From contig MU858068.1 of NCBI GenBank assembly GCA_033297075.1, forward strand, positions 248,001 through 312,000: DNA of 64,000 nucleotides. Reading direction: 5' to 3'. Origin of the DNA: Rhypophila decipiens. Taxonomy: Eukaryota > Ascomycota > Sordariomycetes > Sordariales > Naviculisporaceae. Positions within the stretch are counted from its first letter, which is position 1. Each line of letters opens with the position of its first letter. This document shows positions 58,065 through 64,000 of the stretch, piece after piece. The position numbers were made by a program, and so were the translations under genes. The notes under the pieces are model-generated. The model ran no database searches. It was not told where the DNA came from and saw only the letters and a program-made list of their open reading frames with translations.

Positions 58065-61000
58065 TCAGGCTCTTCCAGAGCCATTGCTCGCCTCTTCTGC
58101 CCGAGCTTCGGCTCGTTCAAGCTGATCCAGGTAGTTCACTACAATCCTACAGTTCTCCGGCTTGAGATCCGCGTACTTCTGCAGCCTCTTCCGCAAGTCG
58201 TCTCTCTCTTCCCCGCCCATGCCGGTAAACGAAGTCACGGCGACCAAGGCCTTGACCATCTCTGGTGACCCATACTTGACCGCAAGATAAAGCGGCCGGT
58301 GGCCCTTGTTGTCCACAATGTTAGCATCCGCCTTTGCCGCCAGAAGCTCCTGCACAACCTGCAAGGAGGGATTCTTGGAGGCAGCTGCGAGATGGAGTGC
58401 TGTCTGGCCGTCTTCGCTGGTCTCGTCAACAAGTGCAGCAGCGGACAGCAGGGCTGCAACGACAGGAGCCCAGCCGCCAAATGCCGCCAGCTGAAGGGGA
58501 GTCAGCCCCTTGTTGTCCTTGATGTTGGGGTCTGCTCCTTCAACCAGAAGATGCTGGACAACCTCCTTTGCCCCGATGGAGCTGGCAAGATGCAGGGGTG
58601 TCCGACCATCAATGTCTCGAGGGTTGATGCTCGCCCCGTAATCCAGCAGGACCCGGATGGTCAGAATAGACGCCGCCGAACAAGCGGCAAAAAGTGGCGT
58701 GCGTTTCAGCTTTGTGTCTCTGTCCCCCGATGAGGAGAGAAGGTACTCGACCACCTGGTAGTGTCCACGTCGAGCCGCCCAGTGGATGGGCTGCTTCCCG
58801 TCCAGGTCAGTCGCGAACTTCCGGGCCCTGTTCTCTACCAAAATCTGCACGACCCTCAGATCTCCCTGCAAGGCGGCTAAATGGAGTGGTGACTCGCCAT
58901 TGATACCCTTGGCATTGACGTCGGCGCCGTTATCTATCAGACAGCTCACCAGCTCCTCGTCAGCTCGGCGGATGGCAAGCCGTAGGCCATCGGTTCTCAT
59001 TCGACGCCCAAGCTCACTACTACCCGGGTGGCGCTTGAGCAGATCGATGACTTGTGTCATGTTCCTCGCTTCCACGGCCCTACGAAGAGACTTGACGACT
59101 GTGCTCGCTTCCAGCGTTGCTGGTTCGGTAGCGGGAAATACCGACGGCTTTCCTGACTTTTGCGTCAAAGCATCCGCGTGTGTTTTCAGCAAAGCCGAGG
59201 CTCCGTCAAAGAAAGCCCCATTGCCCTTCTCTTCGGCCAGGGCCAAGAGGCTGGGAATAAGCCTCACAAACTCGTCAAAGTTCTCCGCCTTGTACGTGTC
59301 CTCGACCAGTACCTTCAAGGCGTCTAGAGAGGCGTTGGCAGTGGCACACGCCATGGCCAGCGGGATGTTGGAAGACACGGCATCTATCTCATTCCTGCGC
59401 CGCTCCTCTCGCAACTGCTTTGCGAGGACATGGTGAATGTCAAGAACTGCAAGGAGACATGACAGATCCGCCTGAGGTCCCTTGGGATCAGTCGGGTGAT
59501 GCTTGCCACACAGCTTCAATAGCGGCAGTTGGAACTGGTGGTCCTCCCATAGTTCTTTGACCTCGGAGTAGAGATCCGCTCCTTGAGGTCCAGCCTCCTT
59601 TACGTGCTTGTACCAGTTCTTCATTGCATATGAAAACTGAAGGATGGACGGAGTGTGGGTCCCGGTCTCAGGATTGTACTCGAACGTGACATCGGATCGA
59701 CTTGGGAGACAAAGCAGCGTGAGACAAGATTTGGCCAATTCCCGCTGGATAAGATGGATCTTGCCGTGATTGACGGTCGTGAGGAAGGTAGTAATCGAGT
59801 CCTTCAGGGAGGGATGTGCGAGCGACACGACCCCTCCCTGAAAGGTAAGCAGGCCAAAGAGCTCTCCGTTGAGCCACGACTCCAGATCGGAACGATACTC
59901 CTTCTCCATAATCTCCATGGTTATTGGCGAAGGGTCGCTGGAGTCTATCCACCTCCAGAATTCCTCCCGTGCCTGTTCCTCTTTGAGCTTTTGCGCAGAC
60001 ATTCTCTTGGATTTGGATCTCGGTCGTTTCTGCGAAGATGCCGAAGATGGCCGCGACCTGGACGGGTCTCTGCTCACTAGAGACATGACGGGGAAGTGCG
60101 CGACCGTACTTCCCATGGCGTAGGTTTGATGCTTGATACACCTCGTAGTCGCCAGCAGAGCCGATAGCTCGTCTGGCTTCATGGGTCTCCTCGCAAGCCC
60201 CACAAAGAACAGCGCCAGAACCGCAAGCTGGTCTCGATTCCCAATGAGAAACTCAATCATCCAATGGTGTAACTCGGCGGTAGTGAGCGTCGGTTTTGTG
60301 GCACCGGCGGGCATGATGGCATCGACGAACTCGAGAAGGGCAGGGACATTGCGAACTCCATTGATGATCAGCGCCACAAGCTTGAGCCAGAGAAACGACC
60401 AGTTTTGATCGGGCGCAAACAGGCGTTGTATTCGTTCCAGATAGTCATCAGACAACCGAAACCTGCGTTCCACCAGCCGCCTCTCGACGTCTTTCAACTC
60501 ACGTCTGGAAAATGTGTTGATCTCTCGCTGATGGCTTGCCTGCTGGGTGATGTCGATCAGGATGGCATCCTCCGAGTCCACACCCCAGGTAGAAAAGGAC
60601 TCGGCCAGTGTTGTCCTCTGAGATGTAATGCACATCTTGGTGTTGGGCAAGGCCAGCAGGCGTCTCAGCATTTGCCGCACCTGAGGCTGGCTCGCCCTGT
60701 CACAGTCGTCCAAGCCGTCGATGACAATATATATCTTTGTCACTGGGTTTCCTCGAAGCATGGAGAACAATGTCTCCACCACGTCTTCGGTCGTCAGAAG
60801 CGAGGCGACGTCGTGCTGGTCATGTACTTCGATTCCAGAGCGTCTTCGTTTCAGGCCGGGAACCCGCTCGTCTTGCGACTTTAGAAAGTCGGATGGCTTG
60901 GTTTTGAATGGCCAGCAATCACGCATCTTGGGCTTGGAGAGAATCTGGGCCGAGGGAAAGTGCCTCACCAAGCTTGGATTGACCTCGAGAAGTTGGAGGA

Positions 61001-62745
61001 CAAACTGGTGCAACAGCTCTGTGAAGTGAAGCTCGGGATTGGACTGATTGTTGAAGAAGTGATGCAAAACGATGTCGTCGTTGTCCATAATCTTCTGGGC
61101 CTTGGGACCAATTTCGGCAGCAAGATTGCCAATGATGTCGTGTGCTGTGGCGGATTTGCCGGCGCCAAGAGGGCAGGTAACGAGAAGCAGACGTCTATGT
61201 TGCCGCCATTCCTCATACTCGGCACTCTTGGCGACCCAGTCCACGTTGACGCCATGGGCCAGGAGAGATTCAACGTATTCGAGACCAAACACGGGCTGAG
61301 TCAGGGCTTTTTTTATTCTCCGCAGCATGACGGTAGGGAGAAACAGACGGGTGACATGGGAAGTGCCAAAGACGCCCGTATCCGACCCGCTATCTTCGGG
61401 CTTCTCTTGGCTGGACACGATCAGCTTCTCCAGTGCTGAATCGGGCAGTCCAAGATTCCGATGCTCCATCATGGGGATACCAGCCCGGAAGGCTTTCAAT
61501 ATACGGCCGACGGACTGGTCGGTGGTCTGAGAAACCAGGTCTCTCACTAGGATGTATCCTCGGTCTATCTGGGTCTGAAACTGGCAGAGAGTGGTGTGAT
61601 CCCCATCGAGATAGACAACGTTCTCGTACTGGTGGCCGAGCGCGTTGTCGCCTGATGTGACTAGAGTCGCCAGCCGGTCAGTTCCTGTTTCGTTCTTTTC
61701 AAAACAAGAAAAGATGGCAATGTGTCCGTCATCCAGGCTCGATTCAAAGGCTGAAAGCAGGCGCATGAAGGTGGCCTTGGGGCGCTCCCGGTCCCCTTCT
61801 GGGGATGGCGTCAGTTCCTCGGCGTTGTTGTAGTACTGGGATGCGGCTCTTATGCGGTTCACCACACTATGCCAACCAAGCGCGGTTCTGGTTCGGTGGG
61901 GGGTGCCAAAGAAGACGATGCCTTTGGTGCACTCGTTGATGTCGGAGTAGGTTGGCCAGAGCTTCAGGCTTCCATATCCTCTGGCCAAAGCAACAGCCTT
62001 GTCGAGATGATGGGTCAGTGGCAAAAAACAGAGGCTCGAGGTTGGGCAAGATGACTTACAGCTTTGACCAAGCAGCCGCCTAGACTGTGGGCAACAAAGA
62101 TGATGGGGCGATGTTCGGCATCCTCTCGCCTCCGATATGTGGTGAGAATTGCCAGCAGTCGCTCTGAGACGTACTGCATAGCTCTCAAGTTGGATCCGGT
62201 CCATATCGACCTGTCATATTTGAACGAGAGCAACCTCGCTTTTGGGAAGACTCTGGCGAGCTCATCCGGCCAAGATACTGACCCGCAGTTCCATGTCGTC
62301 TTGTCATCGCCACTCAAGCCATGGACGAATATGATGCTAAGAATTGATTGGTCAAGTGTTAGTGCTAGTGGTCTCGGAGTGTTGTGACCGGATAGAAGAA
62401 AGGGGCAGAGGCTCACTCGCAACTTATTGGTTCCTCGCCCACAGATATTATGGAAAAGGAGCACTCCGGGCGGTCGGCACGGTTCGGTGACTGGCCCAGG
62501 TTGGTATTTGTTCGACTGCCGCCGAGTTGAGTGCCATCATCACTGAAATCGCGTGTCGGTGAGTCTAATAGTGAGTCGGTCTGAGATGATAAGTAGTCGG
62601 CGAAACCAGAACCTGTGTGGCGAAGTATCAAGTTGTCTTTGGCGTCGGAGGAGCTAGAGCCACTGATGTTCGTGTCCGTCCTCGACGGCCTCTCTGAAAA
62701 ATATCTAAACTCCTCAGGTGCACCGACTGCAGATACAGGATCCAT
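58065..62745 (-). CDS. esterase-NACHT-ankyrin STAND protein
   Basis: Three exons (62745-62417, 62336-62060, 61997-58065) give 1,512 aa. An N-terminal alpha/beta-hydrolase of the DUF676/LipA-like class (I-I-F-V-H-G-L-S-G, nucleophile in V-A-H-S-L-G-G) covers about residues 110-320. A NACHT-type NTPase follows: P-loop L-V-T-C-P-L-G-A-G-K-S near residue 480 and Walker B I-Y-I-V-I-D-G-L-D-D-C-D. A winged-helix-like region comes next, and about eight ankyrin repeats (G-E-S-P-L-H-L-A-A, D-G-R-T-P-L-H-L-A-S, G-L-T-P-L-Q-L-A-A and others) fill about residues 1200-1470. The first P-loop position is Cys instead of Gly/Ala. Such proteins are the fungal counterpart of NLRs, with an esterase effector and repeats as sensor. 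A start at 62745 (M-D-P-V-S-A-V) was preferred; the frame is open further upstream. Confidence 0.93.
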
Positions 62746-63494
62746 TGGATCGCGAATATCTTGAAGGAGAAAGGGAAAACGGTGAGAGCACGAGAAGTGA
62801 CTGGTGGCCAAGTCCAGTTGGAAAGAACCGGCCAAGGACAAGGGGCTGCTTGGCTGAGGGGACAGCAATCGATAAAAGAGGCAGCTGGGACAGACTGTAT
62901 CGTGCAGAGCTCAAACTCTCAAGGGGACGACTGGTCGCTTCCCTCAGGTTGATGCCGTTCAGGCCTGGGTTGCAGATTCCAGATTGCCGGTTTCCAGGTC
63001 TCGTTCAAACTCGAGAATGACAGTTTAGGGCGGTCTCAGTGTGCCACAGCGTCGGGTTGTGTTGTGCAGGTGGTGGTGGTGTTGCTGTTGGTCACCGTCT
63101 GGGCTGGGTTTGTTGGCAGGCGACGTTTTGGGGGGCAATCCCTGACTGCTGAGCCACTCCTATTTGGGCAAGCGCAACCACAAAATATGCCCCAAACCGC
63201 CTGGGCAGGTGCGAAGTGCAGGTGACGATAGGGAGCGCCAGCAGGGGTCAGTCCTTCCGTCAAAAGACTTGGCGGGTATTCACGGTCATTATCTCACTTC
63301 ATCCGACACTTCCTTTCTCACAACCGATACGAACCACGAGGCACAAAGAACAGTCAGATCAGATCAAATCTCATTTATCTAGGTATTATTCCTTGTGGCT
63401 AATCTTGTCCATTCTTCAACCCTCCTGCTTGAGACTTGACCAAGATGATGAACCACCAATGTCTTGACCACCTGAGGACCATTTTCATCGTCCT
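62746..63494. other. intergenic region
   Basis: 5' region of the NACHT-ankyrin gene and 3' end of the partial gene to the right. A (GGT)n-like stretch is near 63069-63085. Nothing else seen. Confidence 0.45.
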
Positions 63495-64000
63495 TTACGA
63501 ATCCAGTGCATCTTCAAACACATCGTCATCATCATCGTCTTCGTCATTGTTCTTTCCTCCCAACTGAAGCGACAAATCGACGTTTGTCCTGGGCCCATCA
63601 TTATCGCCATCGTCATCATCATCCTCTCCTTTGCCAAGCCCCTCACCGCCGTCGTCCTTGTACACTTGTTCTCCTCCGTAAATGCTAACTGGTGCGACCA
63701 GCTCGACAACATGGACATAGGAATACTTGTCCAGTTCCCTTCCCTTGACCAAAAACCCCAGCTCTTCAGCATCCACCTGTGCATGCTCCGGATATTCCAG
63801 CTTTCCCGATAGTGCCCTCTTCCCGGGTTCATAGGTCTTGACGGGCTGCTTGAGCCCTACGAGCGACTTCAGGCTAGATAGGCCGGTCGCCACTGCATGT
63901 CGAGTATCTACCGTCGCCCGTACCTTGGCCTGGACGATGAAGGCCTCGTGCCCATCTTTGCGCTCAATCACCACGGCAAGCTGATACGAGTCTGGAATTT
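63495..64000 (-). CDS. partial gene, acidic C-terminus, cut by the right edge
   Basis: The frame is open from base 64000 through 63495 (stop), so only the C-terminal 167 residues are seen. The visible part reads I-P-D-S-Y-Q-L-A-V-V-I-E-R-K-D-G-H-E-A-F and continues through A-T-G-L-S-S-L-K-S-L-V-G. Near the end are two acidic runs (E-D-D-D-D-D-G-D-N-D and N-D-E-D-D-D-D-D-D). An acidic tail is common in nuclear and nucleolar proteins, but the family could not be named from this part. Confidence 0.75.
   Translation of the reverse strand, partial: IPDSYQLAVVIERKDGHEAFIVQAKVRATVDTRHAVATGLSSLKSLVGLKQPVKTYEPGKRALSGKLEYPEHAQVDAEELGFLVKGRELDKYSYVHVVELVAPVSIYGGEQVYKDDGGEGLGKGEDDDDDGDNDGPRTNVDLSLQLGGKNNDEDDDDDDVFEDALDS

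Overview
The window is nuclear DNA of a filamentous ascomycete (Pezizomycotina, most likely Sordariomycetes). Introns are short (about 50-100 nt) with GTAAGT-like donors and CTAAC-like branch sites. The genes are eukaryotic housekeeping genes mixed with families expanded in filamentous ascomycetes: HET, RTA1-like, rhodopsin-like, Zn2Cys6, DUF7708/NB-ARC, NACHT-ankyrin and striatin/PRO11. I saw no rRNA, convincing tRNA, CRISPR array or intact transposon. Spliced coordinates were worked out by hand by keeping frame across GT...AG junctions.

Left part (1-20.9 kb): a HET-domain gene with an unresolved 5' end, a rhodopsin-like membrane protein (minus), an esterase of the HGG/GDSAG class, a GPI-type secreted protein with one frameshift (minus), PHO88/SND3, RAD14/XPA and striatin. 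After a poor 3 kb stretch with broken coding remnants comes a secreted pepsin-type aspartic protease.

Middle (20.9-38.9 kb): a gene-poor 4 kb spacer, a PTR2-type peptide transporter, and then an accessory patch. The patch holds a decayed DUF7708-NB-ARC-TPR (NLR-like) gene on minus and, divergently on plus, a second broken conserved fungal gene. A Dabb-fold protein, an RTA1-like 7-TM protein, an F-box protein, a redox-inactive PDI-like protein and a secreted prolyl-4-hydroxylase-like enzyme follow.

Right part (39-64 kb): a Zn2Cys6 regulator with about 2 kb of upstream DNA, mitochondrial uS19, TAF10, MRE11, APC10, an SDR with one frameshift, and a saccharopine-dehydrogenase paralogue in which both catalytic acid-base residues are replaced. 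Then come a Pof1-like nucleotidyltransferase, a 1,512-aa esterase-NACHT-ankyrin STAND protein, and a partial acidic-tailed gene cut by the right edge.

Functional themes: genome maintenance (RAD14, MRE11), transcription and cell cycle (TAF10, APC10), ER and membrane traffic (PHO88, PDI-like), hyphal fusion signalling (striatin), nitrogen acquisition (secreted protease and peptide transporter, 5 kb apart), and non-self recognition or programmed cell death (HET, the dead NLR, NACHT-ankyrin). The points most worth a second look are the LYS1-like protein with a swapped active site, the NLR pseudogene with Gln-to-stop lesions, and two single-base C-run frameshifts that look like sequence errors.
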